Shown here in pieces: positions 24,114-32,193 of a DNA stretch of 40,926 nt (positions are counted from its first letter, which is position 1; the number at the start of each line of letters is the position of its first letter). The position numbers were made by a program, and so were the translations under genes. The notes under the pieces were generated by a model, which was not told the DNA's origin, ran no database searches, and saw nothing but the letters and a program-made list of their open reading frames with translations. Source of the stretch: Candidatus Anammoxibacter sp. (lineage in GTDB: Bacteria > Planctomycetota > Brocadiia > Brocadiales > Anammoxibacteraceae). The DNA is taken from positions 1 to 40,926 of the forward strand of contig JAIQZO010000099.1 of the NCBI GenBank assembly GCA_021777055.1, written 5' to 3'.

Positions 24114-25529
24114 ATGAAAAGAAGAAAAATATCTAGAAGGGATTTCATGTGCCAATCCAGTTGTGCTCTTGTTGGTGCAAGCGCATTTGCATCCACATTG
24201 CTAAACTTAGGTATAACAAACATGGCGGAAGGGTTTCAGGCTCCGGATAATAACGATTACAAGGCCTTAGTTTGCATTCTGTTTGCAGGGGGGATTGATT
24301 CATTTAATATTCTGGTTCCACGGGGAAATATTGAATATGGCGAATACAATCAAATTCGGTCCGATTTGGCGTTGGAACAAGATACCCTTTTACCTATTAC
24401 ACCTGAGACAAATGATGGGAAAGCGTATGGGCTGCACCCTTCTATGCCTGAAGTGCAGGGTTTGTTTAATGATGGAAACCTTGCTTTTTTGGCAAATGTT
24501 GGGACATTGGTTGAACCTACAACACTTGAACAGTTTGAAAATAATGCTGTTAAATTACCCCTAGGTATGTTTTCTCATAGCGATCAAATAGCACATTGGC
24601 AAACATCTATTCCTAATCAACGTTCTGTTACCGGCTGGGGTGGTAGGATGGCCGATATAATGAGTACCATAAATCCAAACCAAAATATCTCCATGAATAT
24701 ATCTCTATCCGGGAGTAATATTTTTCAGGTGGGAAATGAATCTTTTGAGTACGAAGTTCAAGCTAATGGGTCCGGTGGTATTGAGATTAACGGGTTTGGT
24801 AATAATGAGGATCCATATTATGAGGATCCATATTATGAGATAAAGACCAATGCTATCAACAGGATTTTGGAAAGGGAGTACAATAATATTTTTGAAAGGA
24901 CCATAGCCGCGAAGACAATAGATTCCATTGAAAGTAATAAGCTCTTCTCCTCTGCCATAGAAAACATAGATGATTTTAGTACACAGTTCTCTCAATCAAA
25001 ATTCTCACAAAGTTTGCAGATGGTGGCAAAAACAATTGCAGCTAGGAATACATTAGAAATGAGAAGACAAACCTTCTTTATTCAGCTTGGAGGATGGGAT
25101 CATCATGATGAAGTATTGAACAATCAACGGCAAATGTTGCCCGTTGTTAGTAAAGGTTTGTCTGAATTCTATTCTGTATTAAAAGAGATTGGTATAGAAA
25201 ACGAAGTTACAACATTTACTACATCAGATTTTGGTCGAACTCTTACTTCCAATGGCAGAGGTTCTGACCATGCCTGGGGTGGTAACCATATGGTCATGGG
25301 AGGAGCCGTAAAGGGTAGAGATATCTATGGTGAGTATCCTAGCCTTTTTGCCGGAAATCCATTGGATACTGGAAGAGGCAGGTTAATTCCCACAACATCT
25401 ACTGATTCTTATTTTGCAGAATTAGCTTGCTGGTTTGGGGTGAACGCCACAGATCTTCCAATAATATTCCCTAATTTAGAAAACTTTTACGATGTAAATT
25501 CCGGTATCAATCCAATTGGGTTTATGTAA
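24114..25529 (+). CDS. DUF1501 protein with Tat signal
   Basis: 471 residues; start supported by GGGGAGG about 7 nt upstream. The N-terminus MKRRKISRRDFM has the twin-arginine motif SRRDFM (7-12) followed by a hydrophobic stretch ending in a cleavage region near FASTLL...GFQA, so the protein is exported folded. VCILFAGGIDSFNILVPRG begins the DUF1501 domain, an alkaline phosphatase/sulfatase-like fold. FFIQLGGWDHHDEVLNNQRQ, TTSDFGRTLTSNGRGSDHAW and GGNHMVMGG are its conserved metal-site-like blocks. Reaction unknown. A near-perfect 15-bp duplication (GAGGATCCATATTAT twice at about 24807-24837) gives an EDPYY repeat. The protein probably acts with the DUF1800 product at the cell surface. Confidence 0.88.
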   Translation: MKRRKISRRDFMCQSSCALVGASAFASTLLNLGITNMAEGFQAPDNNDYKALVCILFAGGIDSFNILVPRGNIEYGEYNQIRSDLALEQDTLLPITPETNDGKAYGLHPSMPEVQGLFNDGNLAFLANVGTLVEPTTLEQFENNAVKLPLGMFSHSDQIAHWQTSIPNQRSVTGWGGRMADIMSTINPNQNISMNISLSGSNIFQVGNESFEYEVQANGSGGIEINGFGNNEDPYYEDPYYEIKTNAINRILEREYNNIFERTIAAKTIDSIESNKLFSSAIENIDDFSTQFSQSKFSQSLQMVAKTIAARNTLEMRRQTFFIQLGGWDHHDEVLNNQRQMLPVVSKGLSEFYSVLKEIGIENEVTTFTTSDFGRTLTSNGRGSDHAWGGNHMVMGGAVKGRDIYGEYPSLFAGNPLDTGRGRLIPTTSTDSYFAELACWFGVNATDLPIIFPNLENFYDVNSGINPIGFM

Positions 25530-25627
25530 AGTGAATCTGCAATTCCTTTCCATTCAGAAAATTAGAATACCGGATGCAGGGGCCATAAAAAAAAATGAAA
25601 GAATTTAGATTGTATTGCCATGTTGTA

Positions 25628-25643
25628 ACGATAGCGTTATCGT
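25628..25643. terminator. Hairpin between convergent genes
   Basis: ACGATA-GCGT-TATCGT forms a 6-bp stem between the DUF1501 stop (25529) and the end of the membrane protein gene (25651). It lacks a clear T-run; it may help end transcription from either side. Confidence 0.4.
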
Positions 25644-25650
25644 CATGCTG

Positions 25651-27789
25651 TCAATAAATACCTGATGATATTGATAACGTAGCTTTAATGTTTGCACGTT
25701 CAATAAATTTTCTCCATTTGGAATAATGGTGTGCATGTTCTTTCTTATTAACCAGAAAGATCAAATTTAATTTGCCCTTTGGAGAGAAGCTAGTTATATC
25801 ATACGGTAAAGCGCCTTTAGAGCGATGGTTCAAGTTGTTTGTATATTGAATAGCATTTGACAGAATTTCCTTTCGGTCCTGTGATCTAAGTAAATGGAAT
25901 TTGTTAGGAATAGGTTTGTCCGAATCAAAAACAATGCCCTTTGGAAAGGCGTTTGTAAAAAAACTTTTCACCTCTTCAGATGAAATGCAAGATGGTTTGA
26001 ATAAATCCATTTTTGAAATGGTTTTTCCTAAATAGTTTCTTTCTGCTGCAATTTTCATAGCATATTGTGGATATGCATAATAAGGAGTAGTCTTTATGCG
26101 ATCCAGTAACCCACCGCCCATATGAACAAGCCATTTGTCTTGTATTGGATTTGGGTTATCCGCGCATTCTACCCAGCTGATTCGGTCAGGATAAACTATA
26201 GTTACAAGCCCGTATGTTTTTCTATATCCCCAAGACCATGGAGTAAGTTTTTTTGCAATAAGTTCTGCCAACCTTACTCGTCGCCATTGGTTTTCCGCTG
26301 CCCAGTTTTCTTTTGTTATTCGTCTCTCCTTTTGATCCTGGATCCAGAACCTAACGCTCCTAATTCGAATTGGGCCTTTAAGGTTTGTAGCTTTATCCAA
26401 CCAAGATGCAAAGGGATAAATCCGACTTTCTTGTAGAGGATCTTTCCAGATTGAGTGTAATTTTCTTAATAGAACCGCAACGCCTAAAGACATAGCAGAA
26501 AGACTAAGGAGTTTTAATTCATTTGAGAGACTAAGCTGTTTGAGTGCGAATGTAATTAAAAGAAATACTATCCCGCTTATAATAAGAGCTCCAAATTGTC
26601 GGTGAGAAAAGGCGCGGATTTGGATAATTGCAAGAATAGACCGTGAAAGAAAAAAAGGGAGCAATAAACAGTAAGTCAAACCTAAATTCGTTTGGAGGAA
26701 TAAACTTCCGAAAATTGAAGCAAGTCCCCAAAAAACAATACCAAAAATCCATGAAAGATGAAAGAGCAGCTTTATAAATCGTTTTTTTAAATTATCGAAT
26801 AAATCTAATTCCAATCGTTTAAAATCAAAATAGTAGAGTTGTGCCCAATCATAAGTAGCATGAATCATAGGACTAATTATATAAAGCAATATGGCAAAAT
26901 GTGCCATTCCTGATGACAAATCTCCCGATGGTTTTAAAAAGAGAAATATTGATATTAAAGCATAAGTCTTGATAATACAGTATGAAAATCCAGAAAGAAA
27001 AAAGCGAATAATTCGGTCTGTCCGTGGTTGACGATGATATCTTTCCCGGTTAAAAAGTTTAAGTGAAGAAAAATTGAAAAAACGATATATGCGTGACGTG
27101 TAGTATATGGTTAACCAGGAGGTAACAAAAGGCGTAATAACCATCATAATGGGGAAACTCCACTCTTTTAGCCACGGCCATAGACCTAATACACCAAAGA
27201 AGCTGATGAATTGAACGGCAAAAATAGAAAGGAGCGGCCTGTAAACCCGCTTTATAGCATACACTCCTGAATGGTAGGTTCTAACAATAAAGTTTAAAGA
27301 TAAACGTAATGCAATTGAAAAGATATAAAGATGAAGTACACCAAATGTATGAATATCGTTATTAAGATCATGGATAATCCAGACTGCACAAATAATAAGT
27401 GGAATAGGCGCCAATAAGATGGCATTTGACAACCAACGGCTAATTTCCTCTGGTATAAGGTGAGGCCTTCCTTCCCTGGACAAATAACGAATTTCATTTC
27501 GCATGTCTTCTAAGGCTCCCCACCAAAAACTTGTGATTACGTTATGTACCAGTTTCAGAACCAATAATGAAATTAAGAGATCGATTGAAAAAATAGAGGT
27601 TAAAAACGTAAATTCAATACCATGTAGAATTGCTTCTAAAAGATGGCGAACCATAAAAAAACGCATTCGATATATTGTATATGAAGAAAAGCGATTGCTA
27701 AGAAGCGCATCTTCTAAGAAGGTAGTGCGTCTTTCGTGATTACGTTGTTTCTCCATCCACTGGTTCAGCTTCTTCATTTTAATCCTCAC
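25651..27789 (-). CDS. Polytopic membrane protein with soluble tail, partner of the reverse transcriptase
   Basis: A 712-residue protein whose ATG (27787-27789) overlaps the end of the RT gene by 11 bp, indicating translational coupling. Residues 1-445 contain about 11 hydrophobic segments (near 58-90, 122-140, 150-168, 186-206, 212-230, 264-286, 295-310, 340-363, 368-388, 398-415, 428-441). This layout recalls MATE or Wzx-type flippases, but no family motif is recognised. Residues 446-712 are soluble and basic, with many aromatic residues (PWSWGYRKTYGLVTIVYPDR, WLVHMGGGLLDR, PYYAYPQYAMKIAAE) and no named domain. Since the helices end before the tail, the tail likely faces the cytosol. The constant pairing with an RT is inferred from this locus only. 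It could be the membrane effector of an RT-based defence system, or a structural partner of cDNA synthesis. Confidence 0.75.
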   Translation of the reverse strand: MRIKMKKLNQWMEKQRNHERRTTFLEDALLSNRFSSYTIYRMRFFMVRHLLEAILHGIEFTFLTSIFSIDLLISLLVLKLVHNVITSFWWGALEDMRNEIRYLSREGRPHLIPEEISRWLSNAILLAPIPLIICAVWIIHDLNNDIHTFGVLHLYIFSIALRLSLNFIVRTYHSGVYAIKRVYRPLLSIFAVQFISFFGVLGLWPWLKEWSFPIMMVITPFVTSWLTIYYTSRIYRFFNFSSLKLFNRERYHRQPRTDRIIRFFLSGFSYCIIKTYALISIFLFLKPSGDLSSGMAHFAILLYIISPMIHATYDWAQLYYFDFKRLELDLFDNLKKRFIKLLFHLSWIFGIVFWGLASIFGSLFLQTNLGLTYCLLLPFFLSRSILAIIQIRAFSHRQFGALIISGIVFLLITFALKQLSLSNELKLLSLSAMSLGVAVLLRKLHSIWKDPLQESRIYPFASWLDKATNLKGPIRIRSVRFWIQDQKERRITKENWAAENQWRRVRLAELIAKKLTPWSWGYRKTYGLVTIVYPDRISWVECADNPNPIQDKWLVHMGGGLLDRIKTTPYYAYPQYAMKIAAERNYLGKTISKMDLFKPSCISSEEVKSFFTNAFPKGIVFDSDKPIPNKFHLLRSQDRKEILSNAIQYTNNLNHRSKGALPYDITSFSPKGKLNLIFLVNKKEHAHHYSKWRKFIERANIKATLSISSGIY

Positions 27790-29134
27790 GGTTTTTGTAT
27801 TTAGATTTTCCCCACATGTTTCTTCTATGGAAGAGGGACATTAATTTCCATTTACAACGAATGGTTTTATAGGAATATTGTCGGAACATCTTTGCCGAAG
27901 AATTTTTAGTTATCACATAAAGGACTATTTTTGCTATGCAATAATCAATATGTTTTAGTTGGCTACGATCAGTAACTGCACGACGAAGCAATGACGCTGA
28001 TCTTTGTTGCGAAAAAGCAGTTTTTGGCTGAAGTGCACGGTTAATAACCGAACAGATCATAGGTCCTGCGATTTCGGGGCTTGGGTTTCTTAATGTCCGA
28101 AAGGTTTTTATGGATCTATGCTTAAGATCTTTTAATAATCTATTTACTTTTTGGTTATCTAACGAAATAGTTCCTTTGCTCCATACATTACATCCCAAGT
28201 AAGGGATATAAGATGTGTTAATGGTTTCTGGCCATTCCTTAGACGTGTTTCCTCGATGGGACAAGTGATAAATACAATACTTTTTGTCACTAACGCCTAA
28301 TTCAAAATCAGAAAGGGTTTTCCTGATTGTCTTATCGGTTTCCTGGATTACTTTAGGGTCAGGATGGGCAAAGATAATATCATCGCCATATCTTGCATAA
28401 AATCCGCCAGGGATATTTTCACAGATTTTGTCTAAAGGCATAAGATATATATTATCAAGGACCGTTGTCATGGGAAGTCCTGTTGGAGCACCTCGAACAA
28501 GAGTGTAATTTTCTCCGTTTTCGCCTTCAACCTCAATGCGAGAAACTTTTTCGATTAAATTCCACTGATAATCAGTAATGAAATCTGTTCCCTGTGATTT
28601 AAACACATCTTTAAATAATTGCCATACTCGTGACTGCTTTCCTAACGGAATGTGATCTCCATAAGACTCTACATCACCACGAATAACGTAAATACCCTTA
28701 GACTGCAGATGTGTCTTTTTATGTGATTTGAGATATGACGCAAATTGAGAAAGGGGGGCTTGCCATGTAATGCCTTTACGAAAAGAAAATAGACGCGACG
28801 ACAACATAGGGTCCATAATTTCATTAATAATACCTGCAATCACACCATGAACAACCATGTCTGTAATGGTTACAGAATAAACTATACGTTTCTTGTCTTT
28901 ATATTGACCGGTATAGATTATTCGCTTCTTTGCTGATCCCAATTCATATTTTTCACGTGATATTGATTTAGATAGCAGTTTTGCTACTTTTTTTTGGTTA
29001 AAACAAAAATTCGCAAGGGAAAGATCATTTTGCTTAATGGTGTAAAGTCCGCCTCCATAAAGATACTTCTGGTGAAGCTTTTCCAATTCATGGAAATAGC
29101 GGGCATGTTGTGACAGTAACTTTTGTAACTTCAT
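27779..29134 (-). CDS. Reverse transcriptase of unassigned group
   Basis: A 451-residue protein with an RT fold. An N-terminal helical part (1-60) precedes the fingers (KKRIIYTGQYKDKKRIVYSV, then DMVVHGVIAGIINEIMDPML and RLFSFRKGI, motif 1/2 like). Motif A is VIRGDVESYGDHIPL with D154. Motif B is RGAPTGLPMTTVLDNIYLMP (214-233). Motif C is YARYGDDIIFA with D251 and D252. Motif E-like is IPYLGCNVW (310-318). All three catalytic Asp residues are present. After about 330 a basic helical thumb-like region follows. There is no HNH or maturase domain and no fused primase or integrase. Motif B differs from the usual QG, SP or GLPQG forms of group II introns, retrons and DGRs; it most resembles the heterogeneous 'unknown group' RTs, but I cannot place it. 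It is transcribed with the membrane protein. The upstream region is gene-free and full of hairpins. Confidence 0.88.
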   Translation of the reverse strand: MKLQKLLSQHARYFHELEKLHQKYLYGGGLYTIKQNDLSLANFCFNQKKVAKLLSKSISREKYELGSAKKRIIYTGQYKDKKRIVYSVTITDMVVHGVIAGIINEIMDPMLSSRLFSFRKGITWQAPLSQFASYLKSHKKTHLQSKGIYVIRGDVESYGDHIPLGKQSRVWQLFKDVFKSQGTDFITDYQWNLIEKVSRIEVEGENGENYTLVRGAPTGLPMTTVLDNIYLMPLDKICENIPGGFYARYGDDIIFAHPDPKVIQETDKTIRKTLSDFELGVSDKKYCIYHLSHRGNTSKEWPETINTSYIPYLGCNVWSKGTISLDNQKVNRLLKDLKHRSIKTFRTLRNPSPEIAGPMICSVINRALQPKTAFSQQRSASLLRRAVTDRSQLKHIDYCIAKIVLYVITKNSSAKMFRQYSYKTIRCKWKLMSLFHRRNMWGKSKYKNRED

Positions 29135-29511
29135 AAACTCTAGTTTTTTTTTATTTTTAAAGCTTACAGTTTCAAAAGGGAGGGAATTATTTGTGGTTAA
29201 CCATACAAGGATTATTCCAGAAATTTCAAAATGCTTTTAGATAGATACGAGGCTTTTATATCCTGCCAGTGGTTAAAAGGAAACACGAGCAAATATTAAA
29301 TTTGCAAAATCAGACACTGACTTGTTCCAACAAATAGTTTTTATGGAGTGTTGTTGAAAAGTTATAGTTATATTTCTTTACCTATGCGGCGGTAAAACAA
29401 TGACACCGCACTACGGAACAATAAAGCTAAATCACAGAATGCACGTTTGCTAAATCAGTGTAGGATTTAACGACCAATCAAGCCAAACAAAAGCTCGGTC
29501 TATTCTCCTAC
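29135..29511. other. Non-coding upstream region of the RT gene
   Basis: About 380 bp with no gene. It must include the RT promoter and, in RT systems of this sort, could encode part of a template RNA on the minus strand. The minus strand just past the small ORF at 29512 reads VGE-stop-TELLFGLIGR, perhaps more of a decayed coding sequence. Confidence 0.4.
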
Positions 29512-29676
29512 CTAATCTAGATCGCCGGGATCAATTCCAGACAATTTCCTAAAATTAAATCTATTCATACCATCAATATAAATTACATTGAGATTACTGG
29601 ACTTCCATGATCGCATTCCGGCCAGGGGCTGCTGCGCGCCCACAAAGCTAGAGCATAATAAAGTTCGACGGTTCAT
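29512..29676 (-). CDS. Small ORF or decayed gene upstream of the RT
   Basis: A 54-codon minus-strand frame, MNRRTLLCSSFVGAQQPLAG ... VIYIDGMNRFNFRK, ending GIDPGDLD. Its composition is more protein-like than neighbouring random frames and it has higher GC. There is no ribosome-binding site, and similar frames continue beyond the stop, so a remnant of a longer gene is as likely as a real small protein. No family recognised. Confidence 0.3.
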   Translation of the reverse strand: MNRRTLLCSSFVGAQQPLAGMRSWKSSNLNVIYIDGMNRFNFRKLSGIDPGDLD

Positions 29677-29737
29677 CGACTTAATGCATGCAGAAAAGCA
29701 ATCTGATACCTAAGTAAAACACTACTGGTGTTCTACT

Positions 29738-29970
29738 GGAACTAAAGCGTTCCGTAAGTCACAGCCCACTTCTTCGGAAGTGGAAAACAAGAAAGATGGA
29801 AACATCTTTCTTGAAACAAGAGGAATAAAATCCTCAATTATTGATGGAAGAAAGATTAAACACAAGACAATATTTTTTACAAATAAGGCATCAGCCTCTA
29901 TCTTGTAATACGAGGAATACCATCCTCAATTAATTGAGGGAAGAGAAAAGTTAAATATAAAATTTAACTT
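29738..29970. ncRNA. Dense hairpin array upstream of the RT (candidate structured RNA)
   Basis: Seven stems in 233 nt: GGAAC/GTTCC (29738-29753); a 7-bp stem with TTCG loop (29766-29783); a perfect 11-bp stem with GAAA loop (29788-29813); GAGGA/TCCTC (29820-29835); ACAAGA/TCTTGT with inner AGGC/GCCT (29862-29906); GAGGA/TCCTC overlapping CCTCAATTAATTGAGG (29912-29939); and a 9-bp stem (29948-29970). A motif of about 32 nt, GAGGAATA-N2-ATCCTCAATTA and on to GGAAGA, is repeated at 29820 and 29912. The stable loops TTCG and GAAA exist only as read on the plus strand. The RT is on the minus strand, so the direction of the RNA is uncertain. Confidence 0.5.
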
Positions 29971-30384
29971 GCTCGCCACACCTCAAGAGCCACCATAATT
30001 CTATTTGTTGTTAAAGTCAGTGTTTAAGTTTTCAAATTCGTCCAATATCTATTTTTAACTATTTTAAACACGACCTAATCATTTTGTATTACGAATTTCT
30101 AAAATATAATTCACCACCCCTTTTAGTTTTTTATTTTTATAGATAGATTATCTGATTCTATCTTAACTTTTGCGTTTCATTCTAAATGCCGTTTCGATAA
30201 TAGTACAATGGCGAAAAGAAATCAAGTTTTTTAAATACAAGACTAAAGCGGTGAGTAATTCATTCCTTTTGCTCAACTATATTTTTAAAAAATGTTGTTT
30301 TAGAATTAGCATTGTTAAAAATCAGTGGTGAAGATTATTTAAAGAGCGATAGGCTTGTCAATGTTTAACCAATTGATGAGATGT
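29971..30384. other. AT-rich non-coding region
   Basis: No gene or strong repeat seen. It lies between the hairpin array and the plus-strand terminator and would be part of any RNA that spans both. Confidence 0.4.
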
Positions 30385-30436
30385 GCCCAGTAGACTGAAG
30401 GGATTATCCACTCAGTCCCTTACTGGGCCTTTTTTG
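30385..30436 (+). terminator. Rho-independent terminator without an obvious gene upstream
   Basis: GCCCAGTA (30385-30392) pairs with TACTGGGC (30421-30428), and inside it GACTGA pairs with TCAGTC with a small bulge. A run of six T follows (30430-30435). Only the plus strand has the T-run. No plus-strand protein gene lies between 25529 and this point, which suggests a plus-strand untranslated RNA. Confidence 0.7.
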
Positions 30437-30538
30437 CGGATTTCTCACATAAGGCTCTTCAATGAGTATATTTGAATAGTCTTTGTGCTTAAGAGTTACT
30501 TTTGCAGTTGCTTCTAGGTACAAACAAATAAGAATAAG

Positions 30539-30931
30539 TCAAATAATTTCTATATCTGGAATAATCTGGAAGTGTTTGTCTATTGTAAAAATTTGATATT
30601 TTTGCTTCTTTGCGCAACAAGCAATTATGATATCGGAAAGAGGAACTGTTTTTCCCTGGGATCGAAGTTCTCTTGCAAGGTTTCCGGATTCAACCCAGAT
30701 ATCTTTCGTAATTTCGATATATTTAATTGTGTTGAAAATTTCTTTTATAATTTCCCGTTCTTTATTTGTCTTAATACCTTGGAGTAGTTCCGCGATGATT
30801 ATACCAATACCAGCTACAAGGTTTTTAGATATAAGGTCTCTCAGCCGGTTTGAAATCTCTGATCTTGTACGAAAGAATTCCATCCAGATACAAGTGCCTG
30901 CAATAACTTTTGGATTATTTTCTGTCTTCAT
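30539..30931 (-). CDS. VapC-type PIN-domain toxin with first catalytic Asp replaced by Gly
   Basis: 130 residues, overlapping the vapB-like gene by 17 bp. The PIN fold has E48 (AELLQG), D100 (PLSDIIIACC) and D118 (FTIDKHF) in place. The first motif, normally VIxDTxxWIEFFR, reads VIAGTCIWMEFF: residue 12 is Gly instead of Asp. The codon is GGC, one transition from GAC. Metal binding and RNase activity should be lost or greatly weakened. VapC proteins cut tRNA or rRNA. The antitoxin is intact, and this toxin may now act only as a co-repressor. Confidence 0.85.
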   Translation of the reverse strand: MKTENNPKVIAGTCIWMEFFRTRSEISNRLRDLISKNLVAGIGIIIAELLQGIKTNKEREIIKEIFNTIKYIEITKDIWVESGNLARELRSQGKTVPLSDIIIACCAKKQKYQIFTIDKHFQIIPDIEII

Positions 30932-31133
30932 ATTCCATCATTTCATCTTTTTCTAATTGTTGCCAATTACTTTCTATGTCTAATTTACCTTGATAAGATA
31001 GGATTTTTTTTATTTGATTCTTTTTAAGATAGTCTTTGATTGCAATAGTAATAGCCTTGGTTTTTGATTTTTCGTGGGTAGTTTCAAGAAGCTTTTTCAT
31101 TAAAAGGTCATCAATGTTTAGTGTGGTTCGCAT
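30915..31133 (-). CDS. VapB-type antitoxin
   Basis: 72 residues; the ATG at 31133 follows AAGGAGACAAAT. MRTTLNIDDLLMKKLLETTH begins the ribbon-helix-helix-like domain of the DUF2191/VapB type, and KAITIAIKDYL forms its helix. The C-terminal part (SNWQQLEKDEMMEYEDRK) is the flexible toxin-binding tail. It should neutralise the VapC-like protein and repress the operon at the dyad 31156-31173. Confidence 0.8.
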   Translation of the reverse strand: MRTTLNIDDLLMKKLLETTHEKSKTKAITIAIKDYLKKNQIKKILSYQGKLDIESNWQQLEKDEMMEYEDRK

Positions 31134-31155
31134 ATTTGTCTCCTTGTCTATATGC

Positions 31156-31173
31156 TTACAATGTATGTTGTAA
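31156..31173. promoter_or_regulatory. Probable VapBC operator
   Basis: TTACAA-TGTATG-TTGTAA is a perfect 6-bp inverted repeat about 23 bp upstream of the vapB-like start. Its position fits autorepression by the ribbon-helix-helix antitoxin. Confidence 0.5.
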
Positions 31174-31229
31174 TTGTATGATGTTGTGGTATGAGTTTCA
31201 ATTAATTTCCATCTGTTTCAGTGCGTTTC

Positions 31230-31495
31230 CAGCGGGTTGTCCGGTTAGCCTTTTGCCGTGAAATAAATTTTCATATTTATAGATGTTTTTCAACATCAAA
31301 GTTCAAAGAATTGGCTAAAATACCTAATTACTTAAAGTGCCTAGAATTTATAGTGTTGATTCTTATTAATAATAAATAAAATTCTATAATTTTAGGCATT
31401 TTAGGCATTTTAGGCATTTTAGGCATTTTAGGCATTTTAGGCACTGGATGTTCGCGCCTATATCTGCCAAGCAAATACATAACCTGACAACGCTG
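31230..31495. mobile_element. Diverged second copy of the MITE
   Basis: The left end CAGCGGGTTGTCCGGTTAG and the right end ACCTGACAACGCTG match the ends of the element at 19440-19657 with a 2-bp insertion and a few changes. The shared interior includes GCCTTTTGC near the left and TTTTAGGCA repeats. The flanks GCGTTTCCA (31223-31231) and GCCTTTCCA (31496-31504) match at 8 of 9, perhaps an old target duplication. It lies upstream of the vapBC operator. Confidence 0.7.
31390..31443. repeat. Six tandem copies of TTTTAGGCA
   Basis: Six exact 9-bp copies in a row inside the second MITE. The first MITE has only three to four degenerate copies, so the array has grown or shrunk by slippage. No start codon or reading frame is associated. 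Confidence 0.9.
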
Positions 31496-31504
31496 GCCTT
31501 TCCA

Positions 31505-31777
31505 GGTAAATAATTACATGTGTGGTTTAGTAAATAATCAGCGAATTCAGAAGACAGAATAAGGTATTAATACGATATTTTTTCTTTAGTTGTTTTGCAA
31601 AACATCTTTAAGTTTGTTTTTTCAACTTAAATGTTTATTACATGCACCTTCCTTAAGCTTTATCCTGTATTCTGAATAGTTTCGTTATTCTTCTTAACCA
31701 CGTGTTTCGTGGACTGGTTCATTTGTATCCTTCACAAAAAAAATTTCATAAAAGAAAGCAGAATGTAAAAGATGGGG
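31505..31777. other. Intergenic DNA upstream of the PHA leader
   Basis: About 270 bp without a gene. A weak junk-repeat tag (CAGAAGACAGAATAAGG, 31550-31565) and a small hairpin (CCACG/CGTGG, 31698-31712) are the only features seen. Confidence 0.4.
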
Positions 31778-32013
31778 TATAATATTAAAGTATTGTAAAA
31801 CTGACGAAAGTAGAGTTGCGGATCAAGTGATGGCCGTCTGTCAGTTGATCAATTTGATAAAGAGAAATTCAGTTGGATATGGGCAGCGTAGCACTGTCAG
31901 TTATATTTGGAATAAACTTGTAGAGTGTTTCTAAAGATTTAATTAATTGATAGAGATACGTATATCAGCAATTGTGCTGGGTTTTATTATAAGTTATTAC
32001 AGCGGAGTAATTA
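31778..32013 (+). promoter_or_regulatory. Leader copy A: promoter and structured 5' region
   Basis: TATAAT at 31778-31783 in GGGGTATAATATTAAAG. The leader runs 236 bp from there to the ATG at 32014. It is homologous to copy B at 32349-32585. Two stems: GATCAA/TTGATC (31821-31826 with 31845-31850), whose loop contains GGCCGTCTG, and GGCAG/CTGTC with loop CGTAGCA further on. The 3' end is CGGAGTAATTAATG, a good ribosome-binding site. Confidence 0.55.
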
Positions 32014-32193
32014 ATGAGTGAAGAGATGTTTAAGTTTTTAAGTGGGTATTACAACGAAGTTTCCCATTTTACGATTAGAGTTACGTTAGATCTGTTTAAA
32101 CAACGTTTTGAAAGTGTATCCTCTGGCTGGACGTCCCGTTCGAGCCATTATACGAAATCCTTCCGTCCATTCTTTGTAATCAAATATAGTTAA
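32014..32193 (+). CDS. Truncated duplicate of the first PHA-operon gene
   Basis: 59 codons, starting MSEEMFKFLSGYYNEV, which parallels MNEEMFKSLMGLYNDAV of the phasin-like protein at 32586. After residue 17 the sequence no longer resembles the intact protein and it stops at a TAA (32191-32193). Its leader and ribosome-binding site are well preserved, so it may be transcribed and translated. It is a remnant of a tandem duplication, or a short new peptide arising from one. Confidence 0.5.
   Translation: MSEEMFKFLSGYYNEVSHFTIRVTLDLFKQRFESVSSGWTSRSSHYTKSFRPFFVIKYS

Noticed and set aside
27779..29134. Diversity-generating retroelement
   Set aside because: No template/variable repeat pair or Avd-like gene seen, and motif B lacks the DGR form.
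27779..29134. Group II intron-encoded protein
   Set aside because: No maturase X or HNH domain, no recognisable domain V, and the gene is coupled to a membrane protein.
29820..29944. Possible mini-CRISPR (two 32-nt repeats, 60-nt spacer)
   Set aside because: Only two imperfect copies, each followed by a different hairpin, and no cas gene nearby.
31390..31443. Coding repeat (Ile-Leu-Gly triplets)
   Set aside because: No start codon or ribosome-binding site, and the array lies within a MITE.
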